Part shown: positions 20,937 to 31,159 of the stretch, one piece after another
How the letters are laid out: each line of letters opens with the position of its first letter
Position numbering within the stretch: position 1 is the first letter of the stretch
NCBI GenBank assembly: GCA_029717555.1
Contig: JAMDHS010000003.1
Span: 248,001 to 312,000 of the forward strand
Reading direction: 5' to 3'
Source of the DNA: Peribolospora baueri
Taxonomy: Eukaryota; Basidiomycota; Peribolosporomycetes; Peribolosporales; Peribolosporaceae
Length of the DNA stretch: 64,000 nt
Position numbers and translations under genes: made by a program
Notes under the pieces: generated by a model
The model's input: the letters and a program-made list of their open reading frames with translations, nothing else
Database searches by the model: none
Told to the model about the DNA's origin: nothing

Positions 20937-22500
20937 TCAGGTAGGCTCCATCTTGCCCATGTCCCACTCCCTCGTCCCTCCGCGCTTGGTGTAGCCTGTC
21001 ATGGTCATGAGATCGTCAGTCGCCTTTCTTGCGCTTTTTTCTGCCGAGACGGCCGAAGTGGAGGAGCCGGCAGATGAGGAGGGCCTTCGTCGCCGTCGTC
21101 GGGAATGCTTGGAGCTGTGATGCTTCCTGTCGTCAACTTCCTCTTCTTCCTTCCCATCACGACGCCTTCGCCGCTTCCTCCGACTGGCATGACCGCCATC
21201 AACTTCGTCGCTCGAATGACCGTCCCCGTTCCTCACCTCCCTTTTTCTCCTTCTCTCCTTCTTCTCCTCCTTCTCCTTCTCCTTTTCCCTCCTTCTCCTC
21301 TCTTTCTCCTCCCTCTTTCTCCTCTCCTTCTCCTCCTTCCTCTCCCTCAACGCCTCCAGCATCGCATCCCACTCCCCAAAATCCGTCACCCACCCCGTCT
21401 TGGGTTCCGTCTGAGGTTCGATGTCCAGTCGCGGATCGTAGGACTCGGAGAAGTACTTGTCCATCTTTGAGATCATCGGAGAGCGTGGGGTGGCAGTGAC
21501 GGAGGGAGATGGAGAGCAGAGGCGAGCGGGCGAGTCCGGTATTTGACTGTCGTCTCGCTCCCGCGGAGAAGGAGGCGTTGGTGAGCGTCGTCTTCCCGGA
21601 GACGTCCTTCTCGCTTTCCCTTTGTTTTCGACACTAGGCGAATGGGAACGATGAGGATACCCGGAGCGTCGCGGCGAATGTCGTCCATCGCGTCGATGTT
21701 GACCTCGCCCGTGTCGGTCATCATCATCCTCGCTTTCCCCACGTCGTCTCAACCGGTCAAGGTCCCTGTGCCGGTGACTCGACCTACTAGGACTACCTCT
21801 TCGGTCGTTCCCCCTCCTTCCATCATCTGCTCGTCCATCTCTCTCCCTCTCCCCCTTCCAATGCCTCATCTCTGTCCTCGCTGGCTCTCTCGACCTGGAA
21901 CGTGGCCGTCGACGAGGAGAACGAGGCGAGGGACCGACACCGCCAACAAGCGCCTCCTGCTGCCGAATCACTTCCCGGTTATGCTCGTCCACATTGCGGA
22001 TGATGGACGCGAGGAAACGCTTGTTCGTTCGGTGAACGGGTCTGTCCGTCCTGAACATCCCAAAGTAAATAAAAACGGGACTGTCAGCCGTCACGAAAAG
22101 AGAATGTTCCAAATTGCGCCAAGGCCAGATGTGCCTCAACCACGCACCCTTCCTCCTCCATCTCGCTCTGCCGAAACGCTCTCAAGCCGATCTCGCCATA
22201 CTTCTCCTGCCTCATCTTCGCCTCTTTCATAATCATATCCGCCACATGCCGGTCCAGATCCGCGTCCGAAATGGAAGCGTCCACGCCTGCCAACCCTGGG
22301 GAGCCCATGGATGCCCGGAGGAGAGAGGATACAACCGTCGAGAGGTCTTTGCCTCCCGCTTCCCTGTTGACACGAGACGCCGAGTTGGAGCTGACATTGG
22401 AGGAGGTCGCCCCGGCTCTTGTTCTGGTCGCAGCCGGCGTCGACGACCCAGATCGGAGCCGCTCCCCCGAGGAGCCGGACGGCACCGGCGGTGAGGGCAT
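20937..22500 (-). CDS. Arg/Ser- and Lys/Glu-rich protein of unknown function
   Basis: Two exons on the minus strand, 22500..22148 and 22050..20937, joined in phase 2 over a 97-nt intron; 488 residues. The N-terminal exon has a helical block (DADLDRHVADMIMKEAKMRQEKYGEIGLRAF) followed across the junction by RTNKRFLASIIRNVDEHNREV. The middle is rich in RS/SR and RD dipeptides like splicing-associated factors. A conserved-looking island KMDKYFSESYDPRLD and WVTDFGEWDAMLEALRER is followed by a long Lys/Glu/Arg coiled-coil and a basic nuclear-signal-like tail ending GGTREWDMGKM. A nuclear, RNA-processing role is a guess from composition. No family was recognised. Confidence 0.72.
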
Positions 22501-22741
22501 CTTGCCAAGGAGCGGTGAAAGGGGATGGTGGTAGTGACAAAACTTCGCACCACCAACCGACGCTTGTCGCAAGGGCCATCCAGTCCGTCTGACGGCAGCA
22601 CTCATCCTGTGATCGAGCCGGACGCCGCAGCCACAACCGAACGTCACGCCTCTGCCACAGCAGCTCCAGCTCTTTTTTCTCTCCAGGCGGCAATGAGATT
22701 TCTTTTTGTCGAGGTATCAAATGTGAAAGTATTGTTCGAAT

Positions 22742-23976
22742 TCACCCTCCATCAGAATCAGACACCCAACCCAGATCCACACCTCCAAAAAAGTCCTGTC
22801 CCGCCATCGCTCGGTCCAAGGCCGCCGCCCTGTCTTTGTCGGTCCCGTCGACGACGGGGCCCGGTCTGCTCGTGCGAAGCCATTCAAACGCTCCAGTTCC
22901 ACCATCTTCGCCGTTCTGGGTCACGTCGGTCCGTTGCTTAACCTGGAGGGGCAGGGAGCTCTCTCTGTTCCGAGGTCGTAGCTCTAGCTCGTCCTCCTCC
23001 TCCTCCTCTCCGTCCTCGCCCAGAGGTGGCGACGGCCGCGTTTTCGCCTGGCTGGCGTCCGAGCTGTTCGTATCAAGGTAAAATGGGAACGCCTTCCTGG
23101 GAGGAAGGACGTCTGAATGTGCACTCCGATCCACGGACTGGCTTGCGCTTGTTCGAGAGGTCGTCGTCGTCCTTGACGGCTGGTAGTGACCTCGCGTGCT
23201 GCCCGACACGGCCGGCTCAGGGGCGCTCTGAGGTGTGGACTGCCTGGCCAATGAGTACGTCCGCCGTCTGATGAAAACGGGACGGCGCAAGCCAAATTTA
23301 GAATTCTCCGGTGGCACAGGCCAGGTGCGTCTCTGGGGTCATCCTGACGTGACTTCTTTTCCCTGGCTTACCGTTTCTGAGGAATGGACTCCGTCTGACT
23401 GGTCTCGGCATCAGCCGACGGCGGGTCGTCGAGTAAAGAGAGTAGAAAAAGTGGATCCCGTTTTGGAATAAGCATACGAGCCAGAGTGGTAAACAGTCGT
23501 TTGGCTTCCGGCGTCGGGTCGGCTGTTGAGATAGCGTGAGGGTGCGGGGACCGTGTCAGAGCGCTTCAGCGGGGATACTGATCCTATGCGAAGACGGCAC
23601 AGAGCTGCGGGGGTCGCGCTGGTTGGCCGGGGAACCATAACTCACCAGCGTACCCAGACATCCTCGCCACCCTCTCCAGTTCCTTGTTCTCCGCGGCGCT
23701 CAGTGCAGCGTAGTTGCGATCGCGACGTCTGGCCTTGGACCAGTCCTTCATCCATCGCCTCCGTCTCTTTCTCTTCGGCGGCATACTTCCTGACTCGTCC
23801 GCCGACCCACCCGAGGCCGACGTGGGGTTACCAAGGAGTTCACCGCCCCATTTTGAGCGCGAGGTCGAAGGAAGGGATACAGGCTCGAAGACCGTCCATC
23901 TATCTACGAGGGCAAGGTCGGGTGGAGTGGGAGGTCGAGGCGGAGACCGGTCTGGCTTGTCCTTGTCGTCGGACAT
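22742..23976 (-). CDS. hypothetical protein, basidiomycete-type
   Basis: Three exons on the minus strand: 23976..23646, 23522..23372, 23267..22742; 335 residues. The model is supported by GT-AG junctions in matching phases. The N-terminal part has a basic cluster (PPKRKRRRRWMKDWSKARRRDR) that resembles a nuclear localisation signal, then a helical segment (ADPTPEAKRLFTTLARMLIPKRDPLFLLSLLDD). The C-terminal half is Ser/Thr-rich with an acidic EEEEEDELEL run and ends FEWLRTSRPG...QDFFGGVDLGWVSDSDGG. No domain was recognised. It is divergent from the STE14 homologue, with about 330 bases between the starts. The third exon's acceptor was chosen because it is the one that enters the long open frame in phase. 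Confidence 0.6.
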
Positions 23977-24308
23977 GTTGTGTCGGGGGTTGGGTAAGCG
24001 CGCATTTGAAGATCACTGACGAGTGGCGGCGACGGCCGGCAACCGCTGTCTTCGACGGGGAGGAAGGTGTGGGAGCTGAGTGGGGTGTTAGTTAGGAGAC
24101 ATGAGGGGGGGGATGTGACAATGGCCAGGGAGTGATCGACGGCTGCGGCAAAATGACAATATGAATGCGAAGGTGGTCCGAGCTTGCTACTCAATTTGCT
24201 TCATCCTCACCTCCCCTAGATTCTAGCGCGAACCGGCTAGGACGTCTCTCAGTCGGAAAAGGGAGCACGAGCGCTCCACGTCGAGATCCTGAACGAGGCG
24301 AGCGAGCT
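23977..24308. promoter_or_regulatory. divergent promoter of hypothetical gene and STE14
   Basis: About 330 bases between divergent start codons, presumed to hold both promoters. No motif is evident by eye. Confidence 0.45.
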
Positions 24309-25832
24309 ATGTCGGCTTTTGATCGACCTCCGTCTGCCACCTTCGCTCCATTCGCTTCACCCAACAGCTATGGTGATGACGCCGTTGCGAGCGGCGTGGC
24401 CATGGGAGACCCCTTCATCAGTCGCCCTATCCCCTCTCCCAACGCACGAGCTCCCCCATTTACGCCTCCCCACCATACCTCCGCGTCCTTGCCGGCCCCC
24501 GTAGCGCGCATGGGCTACCAGGGCACCCCGCCGTCGCCGTCGTTGCCCTTCCCACCATCTCTTGCCCCGGCGGCGGCCGAGATTGCGCTAACGGCGTTCT
24601 GTTTGGGTGCTGTCTGCGCGGTAGGCATCTCATTTGGATTGGTATTACTGTTGCCTTCCACTTTCGACGACGCTTTACGCCGAGGTCCGATGGCGAACGA
24701 GAAGGGAGTAGGTGGAGGGCTTCCATCATGGGACGACTGGACGGGAGAGAGATTTGGCTCGGCGGCGAGATGGATACGGCCCCAGTTGTTCTTCTTCGTG
24801 GGATTCTGGGCGTTGTTTCACATGCTCGAGTTTTGGATCACCGCGACGTACAATCGGAGCAAGGTGTTCGTCGACTGTGAGTGCACGGGGATGATCGGCC
24901 CGGCCGGCGGTACGGCGAGTTAGTAGGCGAAGCTGTGGCCTCTCAGTTCAAAGGCTCTCCATCTCTCTCTCGTTCGCATGCGTTGTTTCGGATCAGCCTT
25001 CCTTCTGAACAATGGTCGAGCATATCACATCGCGCACGCGGTCGGGATCCTAGAGTTCATCGTCGGTTGCTATCTCTTCCCGGAGCGAAAGTCGATCGGC
25101 CAATTGACCTATGTAGGTGAGCGCTTCTTATCCGCATTTTCGCCGGTCTCCGTGGCTCATCACCGCCAACGACTAGCCCTTCTCCGGGTCGGGGGACTGC
25201 GAAAAAGGCTCAACGCCAGCTCGGTGGAATTTTGATTGTTCCTTCTCCTCTTCCCAGGTCTGGCCCTCATGGTCATGGGTCAAACGTGCAGGTCGCTGGC
25301 CATGATTCAAGCCTCGGAAAACTTTAGCCACATCGTCGCCGTGCAGAAGAAGAACGAGCACCAGCTCGTCACATGGGGCGTCTACGGGTGAGCGACGACG
25401 TCCCTTCACCGCGTTCGTCTCGGCCCAGGCCACAGCGAGTCATACGAGAGCTGACGTACACGTCGCTTCCTTCTCTCGGCGCTCCCCCCTCCCCTCTGCT
25501 AGCTACCTCCGACACCCGTCCTACTTTGGCTTCTACTACTGGGCCGTCGGCACGCAGATCATGCTGTGCAACCCGGCAGCGACGCTCGGCTTTTCCGTCG
25601 TCTTATGGCGGTTCTTCAACAACCGCATCAGAGGTGAGCCCGTCGCGGCACGCAAAGGCATGGAGGATGGATGGAAGCTGGGCTGACTGGACTGGACTGG
25701 ACTGGATTCGGCGGCGGCGGCTCCCTTCACACTCCTTGGTCAGACGAGGAGCGCTTCCTCGTCCGTTTTTTCGGACAAGACTACGTCCGGTACCGCGATC
25801 GCGTCCGGACATGGATCCCTTTCATCCGTTGA
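24309..25832 (+). CDS. STE14: protein-S-isoprenylcysteine O-methyltransferase (ICMT)
   Basis: Five exons: 24309..24876, 24997..25116, 25258..25387, 25503..25633, 25744..25832; 345 residues. This ER membrane enzyme methylates the prenylated C-terminal cysteine of CaaX proteins such as Ras, Rho and, in fungi, lipopeptide pheromones. The signature core is present: HMLEFWITATYN, NNGRAYHIAHAVGILEF, QASENFSHIVA, the GVYGYLRHPSYFGFYYWAVGTQ motif, LCNPAATLGFSVVLWRFFNNRI and the end EERFLVRFFGQDYVRYRDRVRTWIPFI. Several membrane helices alternate with these. The N-terminal 95 residues are Pro/Ser-rich and longer than in budding yeast. All phases agree. Confidence 0.95.
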
Positions 25833-26754
25833 TGCGTTTAAGACGGGATACCGTCGTCTCGCCCACCGACTCGGCGCTCGGCCGTCGTGTGCACGCGTGT
25901 GCTGTACCTGTACTGTACGTACGTACGACATCGATAGGATGACTCTGTGAACGGTTGGTTGGTCGCCGCGAAAAAGAAACACCGGTCGAGCTCGGTTCGG
26001 CTCGCCAAACGGGGCTAGCTGGCTTGAGAGAGAAGGAAGATCGACCGGAGGGGCGTGCCTCACTCATACATGTATGGAATGAGGAGGAGAAAGGAAAGGG
26101 AACGAACGACCAGTCTCGCAAGACCTTCGACCTTTGTCACGTGAAGTGTGAACGAAAGACGAAACAACGCTTTCACAAAGGCGCAAAGTGATTCATGCAT
26201 GCTTTCAAAGCATGCATGCACGACACGATGACCAGAGGAGCATGCCGCCTTGAAACTGGCGCGATCAAATGCGAAAACAAGGAAAACTGTGGTCGCGTCT
26301 GTGGTACACAGAAAGGGGTTCGTTTTGGCCCACCTCACAAAGGAAGTGGTATTTTCTAAATGTGGAAAACAAAAACGGGGGAGGATGGTCATCGTCGTCT
26401 CTCTACATGAAGTGTGAAGTGAAATGGGACCATGAACATCGTCGTCATCCAAACTTTGAAAAAGGGTAAAACAAAAAAAAATGGTCTCCATCGCATGGAT
26501 TGGCCTGGCCGGCTGGCCACCTTTCCTCGGCTTCCTTTCCTAACCCGATTCGCGCGCACGTTTACGCACACGATGATCGGGCCGGCTGCGCTTAGCTACA
26601 CTACAAGAGACCCGTCTGCATCGAAAGTAACGAGAATGGCAGGAGCGGACGGGGGGATGGGAAGACAAGTGGTTGGACAAAGGAAAGGGGAGTGAAACGG
26701 ATCCCGATCCGCCAAAAGGGCAAAGGGGCGGACGGGATCGGAGCGGCGAGACGC
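25833..26754. other. convergent intergenic region STE14 / hydrophobin
   Basis: About 920 bases of 3' regions. It holds the palindrome at 26194-26218 and shorter GCATGC repeats. No gene-like frame was recognised. It is visibly less GC-rich than its neighbours. Confidence 0.45.
26194..26218. repeat. perfect palindrome, possible hairpin
   Basis: Twelve bases on each side of one central base are exact reverse complements (core TGCATGCTTT / AAAGCATGCA). It lies between the 3' ends of two convergent genes, so it could influence 3' end formation of either transcript. Confidence 0.7.
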
Positions 26755-27253
26755 TTAAGCAAGGTTGATGGGCGTGCAGCCGGTCTGGACAAGGCCGTTC
26801 TGGCTCTGGCCCGTGCAGCAAGCGACGTTGCTAATGAAGGACGAGAGGCGAGCCGACAGAGGTGAGCAAGACATGGCTATCCGAGGAATCACGAACCACG
26901 GAACACTCACGCCTTGCAGTTGTTGGTGATGGGCACACCGATGAGGACACCGACGGGGACACACTGGACACCAACGTGGCCGGCGACGTCGCTGATGGGG
27001 CCGAGGAGCGTGTTGAGAGCGGAGATCTGGGAAGCGTCGTTGGTGAGGTGCTGGCAGCACTGAGCGGTACCGGTGGAGCAGACGTTCTTGTTCCCCTTGG
27101 GCTCCTCGTGCTTGTTGGCGTAGGCCGAGCCGGCGACGGCGAGGAGAGCGACAACGGTGCTGAACTGTAGATGGAATGATGCGATACGATACGATACGGT
27201 CAATGGGGAGCGGACGGTGGGTCGGAGAGGAGGGAAGAAGCGCGTACCTTCAT
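26755..27253 (-). CDS. class I hydrophobin
   Basis: Three exons on the minus strand: 27253..27248, 27164..26911, 26830..26755; 111 residues. Hydrophobins are secreted, self-assemble at air-water interfaces and coat hyphae and spores. A signal peptide (MKFSTVVALLAVAGSAYA) precedes the eight cysteines: Cys31, Cys38-39, Cys70, Cys85, Cys91-92 and Cys105, spacing C-X6-CC-X30-C-X14-C-X5-CC-X12-C, which fits class I of basidiomycetes. The first exon is only six nucleotides (Met-Lys), with the signal peptide resumed in the next exon. A pyrimidine-rich leader and an upstream region of nearly 2 kb suggest a strongly regulated promoter. Confidence 0.95.
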
Positions 27254-29303
27254 GTTGACTAGAGTTAAGAGAGCGTCGATAGACAGCGAAGGGGTAGGGA
27301 TAGGTATATGTGGGTTAGTGTGGGGAGAGGAGAAAGAGATAGAAGAGATGATGAGGGAAAAACGGCTGACGGCGGGCGTCGGGGGGGATTTTATACCTTC
27401 TCTCGCCCTCTGTCTGCACTCGCCTGCCCTTTGCCCTCGGTCGCCGAGGTCGCTGTCTCTCTTCGCTGTGTGTGTCCCTCCCGCTCGACGTCGCTCGTCT
27501 GCCGCTGCCCTCTGTTTGGCCCACTCGCCCGCTCGGGCTGAGGAGGGAATGAAGAGAGGAGGATGCGGGAGCGTCGCTCCCCTGCTTGCTTGGCCTGACG
27601 AGCGAGGAGAGGCGAGGCGAGGCGAGTATTGTGCCTCCGAACATGCCGTCACTTACATTAGCGCAGCCTCGACGGTGCGACAGGTAGAGCATGAGCGACT
27701 GGCGCGACCGATCTGACGACCTGACGGGCTGGGTCCCTTCGTTTGAGCTCGAGCCGGTCTTGTCTTTGCCACGCCGAGGATCGACCCCGACCGGCCCGGC
27801 CAGCACCGGGCGACGGCGGATGGGAAGAAACAGAAAAGAATGCGCGGCGACGACGACGACGACGACGACGGAGGATGGGTTAGCGTCAAGGGTGGAATGA
27901 GCCTGCCACCTCCGCCGGTGGCAGGCCGTCTTTGGCTTGGAGATCGGTGGCTGGACGACGGCCGGACAAGGATTGGATGGATTGGATGGAGGGATCGCCG
28001 GCTGTGCCTGTCTGTCCTATCGCGGGCCGTCGAACGTGGACGATGAGATGAGCATCTAAGATTCCAAGGACGCAGCGATCGGAGTGCGTGCGTCGCAGAT
28101 CGCCCATCTGAGTCCAAGCAAGCGCCCGTCCATCCCATTCGCACGCACTCGACTCGTCCGTTGTCCGTTCTCATCCATCCATGTCTGCGCGGGGTCGGTT
28201 AGGAAGGAGATGGTTCGGGGCGACGCACTGCGGCAGATCGAGGGGTTGGTGGAATGGACGACGGTTACCGCAGCCATCGACCCGCACGCCGGCGGTCTGT
28301 CCATCCTGTCAGCCTGTGTGTCCATCCGTCGACGTCAGCGTCAGCGTCAGCGTCAATATCAGCATCAGCATCAGCATCAGCATCAACTTGTGCATGTGCA
28401 TCCAGCAGCTCCAGCATCAGCATCCCATCTTCATGCACTAGCCCCCCACGCTCTCGCCAACGCGCGCTCGAGCGCCTTCCTGCCCTGCCCTTGCACAACA
28501 CCCGTGACCATGTTAGTCATGACTTGCGTAACATACAATGCAGGAATGGACGTGCACTCGAATGCACATACGCGCCCGGTTCTCCTCCTCCCGGCGTGGA
28601 GGATGGAAGCTGCCTGGCCCATTGAGGTAGGATCTACCTTCCAGTCTCTCTAGCCCGTGCCCGTGCGCTTGTCTCGTCCTGCCCCCCTCTCTCTCTCCGG
28701 CGCGGCGATCCGCGCGAACGAACGAAAGAAATAATTCCCTCGTCCCGCTCCCTGCTTTCCCATGTGGAAAATCTCCGAGCGCGCACGTCCATCCTCCTCG
28801 TGACTGCACCGGCGAATCCCGAAGGAGGATCGCATCGGTGGGGGTGCGGCGACGACGCCAGCAAGGACGGACATGAGACGCCTAGCCCACGGTAGGGGTA
28901 CATACCATGCGCGGGAGGGCCGCCCTTCCGCGTTCGAGTTCTCCTTAAACTTTCGACACTCGTGTGTAGTCTGTCGACGCTCACAACCGCCCACCGCACG
29001 GAGGTCTTGGGGTCGTTCTTTGCTACGCGCCGCTGCTCCTGTCGCTCTCCCTTCTCTTTCGCCCTTGCCGTGACACGCTTGCTTGCCAGTTGCGCACGAA
29101 TCCCAAGGATGAGGGGACGAGGGAGGGATACAGGCATGCGCCGCTGCCGCCCCTTCCGCCGCACATCTCCGGCCGTCTCTGCTCACAGGCCACGTGGGAT
29201 CACGTGATTCAGGGCCGCGAAAGCCCTTGCTTGGCTCGACGACGACCCGACCATTCTGTTCGATCAGTCCAAGTGCCACCATCGCGACGAACGAACGAAC
29301 GAG
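27254..29303. other. 2-kb upstream region of hydrophobin and NBP35
   Basis: Divergent intergenic space. It carries a (GAC)n run near 27850-27870, a GGATGGATT repeat near 27972-27990, and a CAGCGT to CAGCAT hexamer microsatellite at about 28333-28384. Long frames over the microsatellites are compositional artefacts. No gene was supported here; it should contain two promoters. Confidence 0.45.
28333..28384. repeat. CAGCGT/CAGCAT hexamer microsatellite
   Basis: Several units of CGTCAG pass into several units of CATCAG without a break. It lies in non-coding sequence between hydrophobin and NBP35 and is a candidate polymorphic marker. Confidence 0.85.
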
Positions 29304-30745
29304 ATGATCAGCGTACAGGCGCCCGTCGCCCTTCACACCGTCCTTCCGCCGACCGCTGTCGCCGAGGCTCGGCCGGCGGATGTGCCTGAGAATGCGCCAG
29401 AACATTGCCCGGTGAGCGCTGGTTCCATTCGGACCACAGCCAAAGCAGAGAGAGCGAGTGAACGGGTGGCGAAGGATGCAGAAGAAGCTCACCTCCCCCC
29501 ATTCTCCCTCCTGCCTTCCATCCGCGTTCCCTCTTGGATACAGGGCGTCGAGTCCGACCAAGCAGGCAAGTCCTCCGCCTGTGCCGGTTGCCCTAACCAG
29601 TCCGTATGTGCCTCGACGCCAAAGGGCCCAGATCCGGACTTGCCGGCGATCCGCGGGCGCATGGCGGACGTTAGGAAGAAGATTCTCGTCATGAGCGGAA
29701 AGGGAGGCGTCGGGAAGAGCACGTTTACCGCTCAGCTTGGTTGGGCCTTTGCGAGCGATGAGGACAGGCAGGTGCGTGCTCTCCGGCCGTCGCTTTTCTC
29801 GGTGGCGAGCTCGCCTCGCCTCGCCTCGCCGGGCGCTGACCACCCGACTGACCGGCCCTTTTCCTTCTCTTCACCGTCGCCTCTTTGACAGACCGGCGTG
29901 ATGGACATCGACATCTGTGGCCCTTCCATCCCAACCATCATGGGCCTCCAAAACGCGACAATTCACTCCACGTCCTCGGGCTGGTCGCCCGTGTACCTGT
30001 CCGACAATCTGTCCTGCATGTCCATCGGCTTCATGCTTCCCCCTTCTTCGACCGTCCCCGGCGCCACTGCGACGACAAATCCGTCCGCGATCATCTGGCG
30101 TGGACCGAAGAAGAACGGGTTGATCAAGCAGTTTCTCAAAGACGTAGAATGGGGACAGCTTGACTATCTTCTCGTCGACACGCCTCCTGGAACCTCGGAC
30201 GAGCACCTGAGCATCGCCAACTATCTTCGAGATGGCTCCGACGGAGGTGTGGACGGCGCGATCCTCATCACGACGCCCCAGGAGGTGAGCCTGCAAGACG
30301 TACGGAGGGAGATCAGCTTCTGCAAGAAGATGGGTATCCCCATCCTCGGTCTCGTGGAGAACATGAGCGGCTTCGTCTGCCCCTCTTGCTCCGGAAAGAG
30401 CGACGTGTTCTACCCCACCACCGGTGGCGCCCAGGCCTTGGCGGACGAGCTGGGCTTGAGGATGTTAGGCAAGGTGCCGTTGGACCCGAGGATCGGAAAG
30501 GCGTGCGATATGGGAGAGAGCTTTCTAGACGAGTACCCCGACAGCCCGGCGACGTCGGCGTACTTGGAGATCATCGACAGTGAGTAGTTTGATCTGCCGT
30601 TCGACGTCGAGTCTTCCCCCCTCGTGCCCATTTTCTTTATATTTCCAACGCCGTCGGAGCTGGTTCGTCCTCACCCTTCATTACGTTCTTCCCGTGACGC
30701 CTTTTTCTTTTCTCAGAGATCAAAGACATCCTTGGCGAAAAGTAA
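29304..30745 (+). CDS. NBP35: cytosolic Fe-S cluster assembly scaffold NTPase Nbp35
   Basis: Four exons: 29304..29411, 29544..29771, 29892..30579, 30717..30745; 350 residues. Nbp35, with Cfd1, is the scaffold on which cytosolic and nuclear Fe-S clusters are built. The N-terminal ferredoxin-like motif is complete: Cys35-X13-Cys49-X2-Cys52-X5-Cys58, split by the first intron between residues 36 and 37. The deviant Walker [10 protein letters not shown] follows, then [25 protein letters not shown] and the bridging-cluster motif CPSC (in [14 protein letters not shown]). The presence of the N-terminal motif distinguishes it from Cfd1. The last exon encodes only KIKDILGEK. All junctions are GT-AG and in phase. 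Confidence 0.96.
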
Positions 30746-31159
30746 TCGACCAACCTGGGACTCGCGGCTTTCTCCACGATGTTCGCTCCGCATTTTTCGC
30801 ACTGATTTCCTTCTGGCTGTCCACGGATTCGATGGATTCGCATTTCTTCTCTTCTCTTTCCCCTTTCGCTGCTCACATTGCGCCCCATTGTACTATGTAT
30901 ATCTGGCCGTCGGGCTTGTATTCTTGCTGAATTCTTGCTGAATGGATTCTTGCCTCGCCAAGACTTTGTTAGGAGCATTTGCCCCTGTCCATTCATCGGG
31001 TGGCGTTATGAGAGTGCCCGGAGACCCGGTGGAGCGCTGCCTATGTCCGCTTACATCCTCTCATATCCGCCCATTCGGGCTTCTCGTCCCCCTCGATCAC
31101 TCGTCCAGAGAGCATTTCTGGCTTCGCGACGGACGAAACGCACAGAGAACTCTGTAGCC
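30746..31159. other. spacer NBP35 / UBA2
   Basis: About 410 bases between tandem genes. The UBA2 frame is open upstream to about 30878, but the family's N-terminus begins at the ATG at 31160, so the upstream part is read as leader and promoter. Confidence 0.45.

Noticed and set aside
28084-28653. 189-codon plus-strand frame with Gln/His repeats
   Set aside because: It is generated by the CAGCGT/CAGCAT microsatellite; the flanks show no coding character.
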